A stretch of DNA of 45,631 nt. Source: Bacillota bacterium (lineage in GTDB: Bacteria; Bacillota; Negativicutes; Sporomusales; Sporomusaceae). A program made the translations under genes and the position numbers. The notes beneath the pieces are model-generated. The model was not told the origin of the DNA and did no database searches. It was given only the letters and a program-made list of their open reading frames with translations. Each line of letters begins with the position of its first letter. Position 1 is the first letter of the stretch. The stretch spans positions 1 to 45,631 of the forward strand of contig JAEZVB010000064.1 in NCBI GenBank assembly GCA_023443285.1. The letters are read 5' to 3'. Positions 15,582-24,646 of the stretch are shown here, in pieces.

Positions 15582-16733
15582 TTAATACTCCTTATAATTA
15601 TAAAACATATAATAATCATCCTTATTTTCTTCCATTATAGTACAATTGTCATATAAACACTTTACTTCTTTGATATATACTACATTTGTGTCTTCCTCGG
15701 TATATTTAAAAAACGATGGATTAAAAATTGCTAAGTTAGTCCCTGATCCTACTGAGCTTTTATAACCTACCCCATCGTATCCAAGTTTACGGATTGCATC
15801 AGCCAAAAGTTGCGTAATTAAATATTGTCCTCCCATTTGGTTAGGCACAGGTCTACTAAATAATTCATTTATTGTTTGCAAAGTTATTAAATCTTGTATT
15901 TTGTGCTGCGAGCAATAGTTTTTAATTTTTATATTAGTAAAATCAGCTATTCTTAGTGATTTATTACTCACAAATTTCCCAATAGAAACGTACTGTCCAG
16001 GATGTGGTCTTACTTCAGCTAATGCTGTATCCGAATCAGATGCAACGTATAAAAAAGAAACACCTTGACGATTCATTCGCCCATTTTTAGCAAGTGGTGG
16101 AGGTACGCGCCCAATCAGTTTATCTTTATACGGTAAATAGTGTGGTTTCGGTGACCACTCACCCACAATTGGCACACCTTTTTTCTGATATCCAATCCGC
16201 GCTCGATAATAATGCCTTCCAGCAGAAACAACAACGTTAACATCGCTGATTATTCCTGCAAGAATTTCAATGACATCCTTTTCTAATTCGTAGTAGTTTT
16301 TATCTTCTATTTGATATCCAATTTTATCTATTTTTTTACAATAGTCATTTTTTATTGCAACATAAGGATAGTCTGAAAAAATATAAACTGATTTATTTTC
16401 GTCATAATTCTCATATGTTAAAAGTTCATCAACAAGATTCCAAAGATCATCTGCATCTTCTGTTTCTACCGGTACCCATGAGTTGAAAATAGGATTTTCC
16501 GTGTTAAATAATGACCTTATGTCTTCACCACCTAAATGATGATCATATTCCCACTGGGAGTAATGAAATCGTACTAAAGTGTTAAAAAGATTCTTTAATT
16601 CTAAATCATTGCAGTTAATTACTAAGTCATTCTGCTTCTTACAAAGGCTACAAACTGCCTTTTCTCCTTTACTTAAAATCAAATTATTTAATTCTTTCTC
16701 TTTAACGCAATCAATACACAAAAATTGATCCAT
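15582..16733 (-). CDS. RES-domain protein with HEPN/RES N-terminal domain
   Basis: This 383-residue protein joins an N-terminal zinc-ribbon-like region (C6-x2-C9 and C28-x2-C31) and a HEPN/RES N-terminal domain to a C-terminal RES domain. RES toxins degrade NAD+ and stop growth. RES signs are YYRARIG, GRMNRQGVSFLYVASD and LAEVRPHPG, with the conserved Arg and Glu. Classical RES toxins sit beside an Xre antitoxin, and none is seen here. The fused N-terminal domain may serve for sensing or restraint. The ATG follows GGGGGAT. Neighbours are a RhuM gene and a primase-helicase gene in the same direction, which supports a role in phage defence. NAD+ cleavage itself is inferred from the family. Confidence 0.8.
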   Translation of the reverse strand: MDQFLCIDCVKEKELNNLILSKGEKAVCSLCKKQNDLVINCNDLELKNLFNTLVRFHYSQWEYDHHLGGEDIRSLFNTENPIFNSWVPVETEDADDLWNLVDELLTYENYDENKSVYIFSDYPYVAIKNDYCKKIDKIGYQIEDKNYYELEKDVIEILAGIISDVNVVVSAGRHYYRARIGYQKKGVPIVGEWSPKPHYLPYKDKLIGRVPPPLAKNGRMNRQGVSFLYVASDSDTALAEVRPHPGQYVSIGKFVSNKSLRIADFTNIKIKNYCSQHKIQDLITLQTINELFSRPVPNQMGGQYLITQLLADAIRKLGYDGVGYKSSVGSGTNLAIFNPSFFKYTEEDTNVVYIKEVKCLYDNCTIMEENKDDYYMFYNYKEY

Positions 16734-16795
16734 TTCTTATCCCCCTTATTTACACATGAGAACCACTTACTAATATTCTTCAATTCCCGAAACTT

Positions 16796-16838
16796 CAGGG
16801 ACAGGGATATCGTTACGAAACAAAATCCCTGTCCCCTG
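16796..16838. repeat. REP-like palindrome upstream of the RES gene
   Basis: GGGACAGGGAT (16798-16808) and ATCCCTGTCCC (16825-16835) are perfect inverted arms around a 16-base loop, the same type as at 14636-14771. The rest of the gap 16734-17063 holds only a 7 bp hairpin (GATACGG/CCGTATC, 16984-17001) and A/T-rich sequence. Confidence 0.65.
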
Positions 16839-17063
16839 TTTTATATGAGCCAGTCTATAAATCGCAAGATTATTACATCTTCGAAAAGTAGTATATTATA
16901 ATTTTTATTCCTTAGAATACACAGAACTCCTGCCAAATTATCAAACATTTGACAAGAGTCCTTCTCTTTTCGCCACTACCAATGATACGGTTCTCCGTAT
17001 CGGGTCAAACGGTGCAGAAAAGCTAATATGTTATTTGCCCTCAAAAAAGTCTATAAAATATTC

Positions 17064-18107
17064 CTAATCTAAATCTTCATCTCTTTGTCCATTTGAAAAA
17101 AGGTTCTTAATGTGCTTATCAAAGTCTGATTCATACAATCTATCCTGTATAACCCGGTATTTTTCAAACTCACTTTCGGCAAAGGCTTTCGCAATCTCCT
17201 GAGTTACTTTTCCTGGATGTGAAAGTATTTCACGCTCGTTAAACTGTAAAAATACATTTAGCTTTGTCTCCCAATCAGCCATGGTCATCGGAATCTTTCT
17301 TTCTGCTTGATCTTCGGCATAATCGAGATACATAGCAACAATACGATCTAAAGATTTAATCTCTCTTTCACTCAGATAGTTCTTGGCAATTGAAACATCG
17401 GTTTTTATGATTTTTCCACCAGGAGCATTTTTCCAGGTAGTTAATCCCATCCTGTCTTTACTACTATCTGCACGGTTTATGATCAGTTCAGCAGCAGTAT
17501 TACCATGAATGGCAAAATGAAGTTTGTTCTGTACTGTAGAAAAAAAACGTTTTGTTGTTTCAGCATCAGCTTGATAATCCATCGCAGTGGCATAAATATC
17601 AGTTATCTTTTGGTAAAACCTGCGTTCACTGGCTCTAATCTCACGAATTTCAGCAAGAAGCTCGTCGAAATATTCCTTATTAAAAAATGCTCCATTTTTT
17701 AATCGTTCTTTGTCCAATACATAGCCACGAATAGCAAAATCCCGCAAAATGGTCGTTGCCCATTGACGAAATTGGGTTGCCCGCTCTGAATTAACGCGAT
17801 ATCCAACAGCAATGATCGCATCCAAATTATAGAACTTTGTCCTATATTCTTTACCATCTTCAGCAGTATGTCGGAATTCCCGACATACTGCCTTTTCAAC
17901 AAGCTCTCCAGTTTCAAAAATATTGCACAGGTGCTCAGTAATAGTACTACGGCCCTTCTCAAAAAGGACTCCGATCAACTTCTGTGTTAGCCACACATTC
18001 CCATCAGCAATCCGCACTTCAATACTATCTTCACCAGTCTGCTTGCTAAAAATTAAAAATTCAGCAGTACTATTTCGGATTTGTGCCTTTTTCTCATTAT
18101 TCATCAT
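17064..18107 (-). CDS. rhuM: RhuM-family protein
   Basis: This 347-residue protein matches the RhuM family, named from a Salmonella pathogenicity island gene and common in mobile and defence islands; its biochemical function is not established. Recognisable parts are the N-terminal VRIADGNVWLTQKLIGVLF with a winged-helix-like region, TKFYNLDAIIAVGYRVNS, and RATQFRQWATTILRDFAIRGYVLD. A later segment has Fic/DOC-like LHFAIHGNTAAELI and the conserved DWETKLNVFLQ near the C-terminus. Two adjacent ATGs (18107 and 18104) follow GAAAGGG. It lies 38 bases after the primase-helicase gene, suggesting one transcript. Confidence 0.85.
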   Translation of the reverse strand: MMNNEKKAQIRNSTAEFLIFSKQTGEDSIEVRIADGNVWLTQKLIGVLFEKGRSTITEHLCNIFETGELVEKAVCREFRHTAEDGKEYRTKFYNLDAIIAVGYRVNSERATQFRQWATTILRDFAIRGYVLDKERLKNGAFFNKEYFDELLAEIREIRASERRFYQKITDIYATAMDYQADAETTKRFFSTVQNKLHFAIHGNTAAELIINRADSSKDRMGLTTWKNAPGGKIIKTDVSIAKNYLSEREIKSLDRIVAMYLDYAEDQAERKIPMTMADWETKLNVFLQFNEREILSHPGKVTQEIAKAFAESEFEKYRVIQDRLYESDFDKHIKNLFSNGQRDEDLD

Positions 18108-18145
18108 ACAAACCCTTTCTTTACATAATTACCAAACAATGAATA

Positions 18146-21130
18146 CTAATGCTCAATACTCTTAATAAGTTCATTTGCGATATTGGAACTGTCCAATCGC
18201 ATAATACTCTCTTCTGCACTGCCAAAACTCAATAGATTTATACTGCCGTACCAAACTGTTTTCTGATCCAGAATCGCAAATTTCTGGTGTATCTTTGTTT
18301 TAAAGATCAGATGTATCCCCATAGCTTCAACTAAATTTAATACCTCAATTAAAGCGTTTCTATTTTTAGCTTCAAAGTCTTCAACCGGTCGCGTCACTAT
18401 AGTTACTGTCACCTTATTTTGCACCGCAACCTGCAAATACTCCAGCATCGGCAACGTACGGCGTTTAGTAATAAAAGGGCTTACTATCACAATTTCCTTA
18501 ACCGCATTCACAATATCATTGGTATATACCGGCAAAAAATTACTCTTGTCAAAAATAATGTTAATAGAATCGGTTAGAGCCGTTTCGCCTTTTGTCTTAT
18601 ACCCAATCGCGGCATATCCGTTCAGCCGCTTATTATACATTTTTTCAAGCATCCGCACGTGAATATCTACATAATCATAAATTTGTACTTCATTTTTATT
18701 GTCATACAACCTGTGAAGTCGTCCGGCATATTGCTGAAGTGTACCTTTCCAGGAAATCGGCATAGCCAAAAATAAAGTGTCGAGCCGAGGCTCATCAAAC
18801 CCCTCCCCTATGTATTTGCCTGTAGATACTAACGTCAACGGTTTATCCCTAGGTACACTGGCTATTGCCTGCATGACTTCCCGGGTTTCTTTCACTCCCA
18901 TTCCCCCTTTAAGGGAAATAACGTCAGGAATTCTTTTGCTTAATTCCTTTGCCAGCAATTCAACATGTGCAGTTCTCTCTGTCAAAACAATACTATTCCT
19001 ACCTTTTTCGTGATTCCTAGCAACATCAGCTATAATCAATTCATTTCTGAGGCTATTTTCAGTAATTTCCGCGTAAATCTCTTGAATAGTCACATCTTTC
19101 TCTTCCCTGCCAAAAGGACTCCTAAAAGACGTAAACCTTGGTATAACATAATGCTCAAACGGCCTTTTCTCAGCCTGTTTTCTTGCATCATCCCGGTAAC
19201 GTATCCCGCCGCACTGCATAAAGATAATCGGATGATGCCCATCCTTTCTAGTAGGCGTTGCCGTTAATCCATAAACATATTTTGCATTTGTGCTTTTGAG
19301 CACCTTTTCAAAGCTGAACGCAGATATATGATGACACTCATCAACAATAACCATGCCATAATCTTTTACACACTTTTTGACTTCACCCATACGGTTAAGC
19401 GACTGAATTACGGCTATGTCAATGATACCGCTTAAGTTATTCTTGCCCGCACCTAGTTGTCCAATAGCACTGTGAGCTTTTTTCCTGCCTCGCTTGTTCG
19501 GCATATTTGCATCAGTATCTGGCAAAACCTCCTGAATATCCAGAAATTCCGTCAGCTTTTTCTTCCACTGTGCCACTAGACTGACTTTGTCGACCAAAAT
19601 AAGCGTATTTACTTTTCTTTCAGCGATCAGCTTAATGGCTACAACCGTTTTGCCAAAAGCGGTTGTGCCAGAGAGAACTCCGGTATCATATTCAAACAAC
19701 TGTTTCAGTGCGACAGGTTGTTCATCTCTTAATTGTCCAATAAATTCGACGTTAATTTTTTTATTACAATTCGTCTTATCTACATAATGTACATCAATTG
19801 CATATTCCGTCAAAAATGCCTGTAAATCTTGCCCCGAACCCCTTGGTAAACATAAGTATTCAGCCGTTTCTTCCGAACACGATATGATTCTAGAAATTAG
19901 GCCGGTGGGCATACGCATAGCCTGCATTTTGTAAAACTCAGGGTTTTTGAAAGCTGCTAGCCTCTTTAAGTGATTTAAAGCCTTCTCGGAAAAACCTGCC
20001 TTAGGTATAAACAGCATATTGGCTTGCACGATTTCCAGTTTTGGCGGAAAATCTTTTTCCGATAACTGAATCTTGCTTGTCTCCCAAGGCTTTGCAGGTA
20101 TCTCTTCATCTTTTTTCAAAATACCATATTCGTTACCGTTACATAGTTTCGTTGTTAGCAAAGTAATATCATCTTCAGAGAGTCTGGATAGTGAGGCTAA
20201 AAACGACCATTGATCATCGTAAGACTTATAATTTTCATCTATGAACTCACTATTATTTACACTTCTCGCTTCCCTTTGCAGTGGAAGCGCAATCAAATTG
20301 CCTAGACCGCCTTTGGGCATCGTATCTTGATTTGGAAACAGCCGATCATAAGATTTAAATGTAATCTCATGCCTTTTGCTCATGGAATGAGTAAGCAATG
20401 CTGTACCGAATCTTCGGGCTGTCGTTGCCGGTATCGGTTGTTTAAAGAAGAACCATGCATGACTACCATTGCCGGAACGAGAACGTTCTATCGCAACAGG
20501 AATGCTAAATTCCTGGCATATATCCCGCAATGCTCCCACATCTTTTTGCCAGTCCCCTTCATCGAAATCAATTGCCAAGAAACAGCAAGTCTCGTCGGCA
20601 AGAAGCGGATATATCCCGGCTACAAAATTACCACGACCGCGCAAGTGATCATCAATAATCTTTTCATTTAGAGCGGCATAGGCTTTATTCGGACAGCGGC
20701 TGCAGCTTTCCGCTGGTTTTCTGCACAATCCGCTCTTCCATTCATTTAAGCAAACCGGCGCATACCCTGATGTTCCTTTCTTTTTATTCTCCCATCTTTT
20801 AGCAAAAACATCGTCGCGTCCTTTAAATAATGCCGTAAATAACTCAATTTTATCTTTCGGCTCTGAAAAATTATTAACGCCTGATATAAAAACCTGCGCT
20901 TCATTTTCACAAGATATGTTTGGAGATAAAGACTCCTCTGTAAGATATCCACTTTCTAACGATAAAACATCGGAACTTTGTTCTGAAATGCTCTGATTCT
21001 CCAAAATCGCAAGTCGTTCCTTAAGCTTCTTTAGCTCTAATTTTAGATTTTTATTTTCAAACAAAAGCTTTTGGTATTTCTCCATTAGCTCTCCAAAATT
21101 CATATGGGCTTGCTTTGATGTATCATTCAT
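18146..21130 (-). CDS. TOTE-type primase-helicase-PLD protein
   Basis: This 994-residue protein combines several domains. A coiled coil covers about residues 12-46, and a zinc-binding Cys set lies at C127, C136, C143 and C146. An archaeo-eukaryotic primase domain follows at about 150-330, with D188-x-D190 (AIDFDE), SGNGSHAW including H224, and QDTMPKGG. A superfamily II helicase spans about 470-830, with SGTTAFGKT at 487-495, DECH at 597-600, TATP at 623-626 and QQYAGRLHR near 799. A C-terminal phospholipase-D-like domain carries one H948-x-K950-x4-D955 motif. This is the layout annotated as a TOTE conflict-system primase, proposed to act against foreign DNA or RNA. It heads the minus-strand island. 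A single HKD motif suggests the PLD works as a dimer. Biological role is inferred. Confidence 0.88.
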   Translation of the reverse strand: MNDTSKQAHMNFGELMEKYQKLLFENKNLKLELKKLKERLAILENQSISEQSSDVLSLESGYLTEESLSPNISCENEAQVFISGVNNFSEPKDKIELFTALFKGRDDVFAKRWENKKKGTSGYAPVCLNEWKSGLCRKPAESCSRCPNKAYAALNEKIIDDHLRGRGNFVAGIYPLLADETCCFLAIDFDEGDWQKDVGALRDICQEFSIPVAIERSRSGNGSHAWFFFKQPIPATTARRFGTALLTHSMSKRHEITFKSYDRLFPNQDTMPKGGLGNLIALPLQREARSVNNSEFIDENYKSYDDQWSFLASLSRLSEDDITLLTTKLCNGNEYGILKKDEEIPAKPWETSKIQLSEKDFPPKLEIVQANMLFIPKAGFSEKALNHLKRLAAFKNPEFYKMQAMRMPTGLISRIISCSEETAEYLCLPRGSGQDLQAFLTEYAIDVHYVDKTNCNKKINVEFIGQLRDEQPVALKQLFEYDTGVLSGTTAFGKTVVAIKLIAERKVNTLILVDKVSLVAQWKKKLTEFLDIQEVLPDTDANMPNKRGRKKAHSAIGQLGAGKNNLSGIIDIAVIQSLNRMGEVKKCVKDYGMVIVDECHHISAFSFEKVLKSTNAKYVYGLTATPTRKDGHHPIIFMQCGGIRYRDDARKQAEKRPFEHYVIPRFTSFRSPFGREEKDVTIQEIYAEITENSLRNELIIADVARNHEKGRNSIVLTERTAHVELLAKELSKRIPDVISLKGGMGVKETREVMQAIASVPRDKPLTLVSTGKYIGEGFDEPRLDTLFLAMPISWKGTLQQYAGRLHRLYDNKNEVQIYDYVDIHVRMLEKMYNKRLNGYAAIGYKTKGETALTDSINIIFDKSNFLPVYTNDIVNAVKEIVIVSPFITKRRTLPMLEYLQVAVQNKVTVTIVTRPVEDFEAKNRNALIEVLNLVEAMGIHLIFKTKIHQKFAILDQKTVWYGSINLLSFGSAEESIMRLDSSNIANELIKSIEH

Positions 21131-21153
21131 TATTCGACTCCATTACCCAAATA

Positions 21154-21194
21154 AAAATAACCATAACTACCGTACAAGAAGTTATGGTTATTTT
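21154..21194. terminator. Terminator-like hairpin in the leader of the primase-helicase gene
   Basis: A perfect 15 bp stem (21154-21168 with 21180-21194) has an 11-base loop and is followed on the minus strand by a T-rich run. It ends about 24 bases before the ATG at 21130, so on the gene's own strand it could attenuate transcription. It may equally end transcripts entering from the trp operon side. Confidence 0.6.
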
Positions 21195-21481
21195 CTAGTT
21201 GGAAACAGCTAAGTCCTGCTATATATTTACATATGGTGATAATTAGCTGGAAGGAATACAAATAGATGATAAGTGTGTCTATTACCTTCTCTCGCCTATT
21301 ATAACCGGTTTAATGCCTATTCTAACTGACCTCCCGTCACACAAAACCTTTTGTGGCGTATATTGAGCCTTCCCGGCTTCAGTGGTGGTAATTCTCACCT
21401 CAACTAATCTTAAACGCCTTGTCTAAGATCTCTTTGCACTCACGCCCTTACACAATATCCTATCGTTTTCATGTAAAAGAG

Positions 21482-21624
21482 TAGCCGCTAAAAGGCAGTG
21501 ACCACAGCAACTCTCATCCTCCTACGTAACCCCTTGGCCTTTGCCTTAAAGTAGTTGTACCGCTATAAGGCAGTGACCAGCAACCCGCATTCCCTTCGTA
21601 ACCCAAACGGCCTTTGCCGGAAAA
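21482..21624. repeat. Two imperfect direct copies of a ~65-base unit
   Basis: Units at about 21482-21551 and 21555-21624 share CCGCTA-AAGGCAGTGACCA, CGTAACCC and GGCCTTTGCC. They lie in the 663-base gap between the primase-helicase gene and trpG. I considered a riboswitch and found no match. The gap region 21200-21480 shows no gene or clear structure. Confidence 0.5.
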
Positions 21625-21639
21625 AGCGATCCGCAGGAG

Positions 21640-21723
21640 AAAAGCCGGGTGGTATTCCGTAAAAAAATCTGTACTGTCTGAGCGCAGCGAGTTTACAGAT
21701 TTTAGGAATACCGCCTGGCTTTT
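21640..21723. repeat. Large two-part hairpin element
   Basis: Outer arms of 19 bases (21640-21658 with 21705-21723) pair fully with two G-U pairs. Inner arms of 10 bases (21664-21673 with 21694-21703) pair perfectly around GAGCGCAGCGAG. It looks like a dispersed intergenic hairpin element rather than a terminator. Confidence 0.6.
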
Positions 21724-21756
21724 CAGCTTTTGGAGGCTCTAGGCCTAGACCTTTTG

Positions 21757-21785
21757 GTCACTTTTGGGGCAATGCCAAAAGTGAC
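21757..21785. repeat. Perfect 11 bp hairpin after trpG
   Basis: GTCACTTTTGG (21757-21767) pairs with CCAAAAGTGAC (21775-21785) just downstream of the trpG stop. No T-run follows on the minus strand, so it is not a standard terminator. It may still stabilise the 3' end of the trp transcript. Confidence 0.55.
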
Positions 21786-21793
21786 ATCGTCTT

Positions 21794-22372
21794 TTAGCCA
21801 GGTTTTCCAATCTTACCAAGAAAATTCTCCAGCACCTTACTGCCTTGTGGCGTCAAAATGGATTCGGGATGGAACTGAACCCCTTCCACATCAAATTCAC
21901 GGTGCTTTAGTCCCATGATCAAACCATCTTGTGAGGTAGCTGTAATCTCCAGACAATCAGGCAAACTAGTTTTCTCAACAATTAGTGAATGATATCTGCC
22001 TGCCATAAACGGTTTGGGTAAATCCCGGTAAATCCCATTTCCTCGGTGAATAATATACTCGGCTTTACCATGCACCGGCTGCGGCGCGCGAATTACCTTA
22101 CCACCAAATACCTCGCCAATCGCCTGATGACCAAGGCAAATCCCCAGAATCGGCATTTTCCCGGCAAAATTAGCAATAACCTCGTTACTTATCCCGGCCT
22201 TAGTCGGAATTCCCGGTCCAGGTGAAATAATGATACCGGTGTAATCTGCCTGCTTGATTTCATCAATTGTTGTCATATCATTGCGTATAACAGTCACCAG
22301 ATACCCCAGATTGGCAACATATTGATATACATTGTAGGTAAAGGAATCATAATTATCGATGAGCAGAATCAT
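21794..22372 (-). CDS. trpG: Anthranilate synthase component II (glutamine amidotransferase)
   Basis: This subunit supplies ammonia from glutamine to TrpE for making anthranilate from chorismate. The 192-residue class I amidotransferase starts ILLIDNYDSFTYNVYQY, has the oxyanion segment SPGPGIP, the nucleophile Cys in GICLGHQAI, and the His-Glu of the triad in VQFHPESILT. The same type of subunit can serve PabB in folate synthesis. No pabB-pabC is seen nearby and the gene is last in the trp operon, one base after trpE. Confidence 0.92.
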   Translation of the reverse strand: MILLIDNYDSFTYNVYQYVANLGYLVTVIRNDMTTIDEIKQADYTGIIISPGPGIPTKAGISNEVIANFAGKMPILGICLGHQAIGEVFGGKVIRAPQPVHGKAEYIIHRGNGIYRDLPKPFMAGRYHSLIVEKTSLPDCLEITATSQDGLIMGLKHREFDVEGVQFHPESILTPQGSKVLENFLGKIGKPG

Positions 22373-22373
22373 G

Positions 22374-23858
22374 TCATTTGGCCTCCTCGATTAATTGCAT
22401 TAATACTTTGCCTTTATGCATGATTTCCCGGTATTCCATCTCTGGTACTGAATCAGCCACAATACCGGCTCCGGTTCGTACGGTAACCTGCTGCCCATCA
22501 ATGAATAATGTGCGAATGGTAATGCAGGTATCCATATTGCCGCGAAAATCGAAATACCCTACCGCACCAGCATAAAACCCGCGTATGTCGCCTTCCAATT
22601 CATGAATAATTTCCATAGCCCGCACCTTAGGCGCACCGCTAACCGTACCTGCCGGGAAGCAAGCTGCCAGCACATCAACCGCCGAATATTTGGGATCAAC
22701 CTGCCCAGATACTTCGGATACAATATGCATTACATGCGAGTATTTTTCCACTTCCATCATGCGATCCAGGGTAACGGTTCCCGGCAGACTGACCCTACCA
22801 ATGTCATTGCGGCCTAAATCAACCAGCATGGCATGTTCGGCGAGCTCTTTTGTATCAGCCAATAACTCAGCAGCCAATGCTTCGTCTTCAGCCGGCGTTT
22901 TGCCCCGGCGGCGCGTGCCGGCAATCGGGCAAGTAAGCACTTTGCCGTCTTCCAGCTTGACCAGTCGTTCGGGTGATGCGCCAACAAGCTGTTTACCGCC
23001 AAAATTTACATAAAACATATAAGGAGATGGATTGGCCTGCCTTAACTGGCGGTATAACGCAAAAGGATGATGTTCCAGTTTGTAATGAAAAGGTCGGGAC
23101 AATACAACCTGGAAAATATCGCCGGCGGCTATATATTCTTTGGCTTGCTCTACCATTTTAATGTACTGCTGCTTATATAACTCTTCAGTCTGTTCACCAG
23201 TATCTACAGACTGTTTCTCTACGGCAGCTTGTTCACTCTGTCCGTCAGGTAAAACCATAGGCTGGCTGAGTTTTGCCACAAGCTCTTCCAATTCTGCTAG
23301 TGCCTGATCGTACGCTGGTGCTGCTTTTACACCAGGCAGCATATGAACCAGATTAATCAGTTGGGTCGAATGGGTCAGATGATCCATAACAATGATATAT
23401 TTACATACCAGCATCTCGATAAGGGGCAAATCATCTGGGATATTCAGACCGCAAACCCGCTCCCAGGAAGCCACAGATTCATAGGCGGCATAGCCCACCG
23501 CACCGCCGGCAAATGACGGCAACTCAGACATAAGCGGCATGGAAAAAATTTTTAAAAACTTATTAAGCACCAAGTGCGGTTTTCCCTGTTCCTTCATAGT
23601 ACAACCGTCAACAACAATGTCAGACTGCTGATGATAAGCAGTAAACGTCGCAAGCGGCTTGGTACCAATAAAGGAATAACGACCAAAGGTTTTTCCTGTC
23701 TGCGCACTTTCTAAGATAAAGCCAGGTTCATCACCAACCAGCTTATAATACAAGGAAACAGGAGTTTCCATATCGGTAGATAACTCTACACACACAGGCA
23801 TTACTGTGTAGTTTGGCGCTGACTGGCAGAATTCGTTTTTTGAAGGAAAAGCCTTCAT
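22374..23858 (-). CDS. trpE: Anthranilate synthase component I
   Basis: TrpE makes anthranilate from chorismate with ammonia from TrpG, the first step of tryptophan synthesis. The 494-residue protein has the tryptophan-binding pattern ILESAQTGKTFGRYSF in the N-terminal part, which suggests feedback inhibition. The chorismate-binding core has GDIFQVVLSRP, PSPYMFYVNFG, TCPIAGTRRRG, DLGRNDIGRVS and FPAGTVSGAPKVRAMEII. The start overlaps the end of trpA by four bases. TrpE after trpA is unusual, as it is normally first. Confidence 0.94.
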   Translation of the reverse strand: MKAFPSKNEFCQSAPNYTVMPVCVELSTDMETPVSLYYKLVGDEPGFILESAQTGKTFGRYSFIGTKPLATFTAYHQQSDIVVDGCTMKEQGKPHLVLNKFLKIFSMPLMSELPSFAGGAVGYAAYESVASWERVCGLNIPDDLPLIEMLVCKYIIVMDHLTHSTQLINLVHMLPGVKAAPAYDQALAELEELVAKLSQPMVLPDGQSEQAAVEKQSVDTGEQTEELYKQQYIKMVEQAKEYIAAGDIFQVVLSRPFHYKLEHHPFALYRQLRQANPSPYMFYVNFGGKQLVGASPERLVKLEDGKVLTCPIAGTRRRGKTPAEDEALAAELLADTKELAEHAMLVDLGRNDIGRVSLPGTVTLDRMMEVEKYSHVMHIVSEVSGQVDPKYSAVDVLAACFPAGTVSGAPKVRAMEIIHELEGDIRGFYAGAVGYFDFRGNMDTCITIRTLFIDGQQVTVRTGAGIVADSVPEMEYREIMHKGKVLMQLIEEAK

Positions 23859-24646
23859 ACTTGCTCCCCCTTGTCAAGCGCCTGTCTGAGTATACTGGTA
23901 AATTCCTGCACGGCAGCAACACCCTGTTTTCCCAGCCGCTCCACAATTGCACTGCCAACAATAACAGCATCAGCATGTTTAGCTGCTTCGCGCGCAGCTT
24001 CCGGACTGCCAATACCAAAACCAATGGCCAGCGGTACAGAAGTTTCCTTGCGCACATCAGCCAATAGCGGCGCCAATTGGTTATAATCAATCTGCCGCAC
24101 ACCGGTTACGCCGGTATTTGAGATACAATAGATAAAACCGGACGCTTGACTGCAAATGGGCTTTAGGCGTTCTGGTGTGGTAGTCGGCGCAACAAAACTG
24201 ATTAAATCAATCCCAGCTTGTTTACAAGCCGGTTCAACCGCCGCGGATTCTTCCAGCGGCAGATCAGGCAGAATCAAGCCACTGATTCCATCCTTAGCAA
24301 AATCTGACGTAAATTTTTCAATACCATACTGCAACACGATATTGTAATAAGTCATAATTGCCAGTGGAATTGTCGTTTCTTTTGCCAGTCGCTTGATAAG
24401 TTCAAGTGTTTTATCCACAGTTGCCCCGGCGGCCAGAGCTTCAGTAGATGCCTTCTGGATAATGGGACCGTCGGCCAAAGGGTCAGAAAACGGTAAACCA
24501 ATCTCCACCAAATCGGCACCGGCGGCTTCCACCGCTTTTACAGCCTGCACAGTTGTGTCAAAATCCGGATAACCGGCAGTTATATAGATAATCAGCCCTT
24601 TGCGGCCAGAAGACTTACAAGTAAGTAGTTTTTCTGCTAGCTTCAT
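23855..24646 (-). CDS. trpA: Tryptophan synthase alpha chain
   Basis: TrpA splits indole-3-glycerol phosphate into indole and glyceraldehyde phosphate, passing indole to TrpB. The 263-residue TIM barrel shows LVEIGLPFSDPLADGPIIQ with the catalytic Glu and Asp residues, LILPDLPLEE, YCISNTGVTG and GFGIGSPE. Start and stop overlap the neighbouring trpB and trpE by four bases each, so translation is probably coupled. Confidence 0.95.
   Translation of the reverse strand: MKLAEKLLTCKSSGRKGLIIYITAGYPDFDTTVQAVKAVEAAGADLVEIGLPFSDPLADGPIIQKASTEALAAGATVDKTLELIKRLAKETTIPLAIMTYYNIVLQYGIEKFTSDFAKDGISGLILPDLPLEESAAVEPACKQAGIDLISFVAPTTTPERLKPICSQASGFIYCISNTGVTGVRQIDYNQLAPLLADVRKETSVPLAIGFGIGSPEAAREAAKHADAVIVGSAIVERLGKQGVAAVQEFTSILRQALDKGEQV

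Noticed and set aside
21482..21624. Possible c-di-GMP or other riboswitch
   Set aside because: The conserved core bases of GEMM-type and other classes I know are not present; only the direct repeat is certain.
21730..21918. Forward frame over the start of the trpG 3' end
   Set aside because: It is antisense to trpG and its first part is encoded by an intergenic hairpin seen as a dispersed element.
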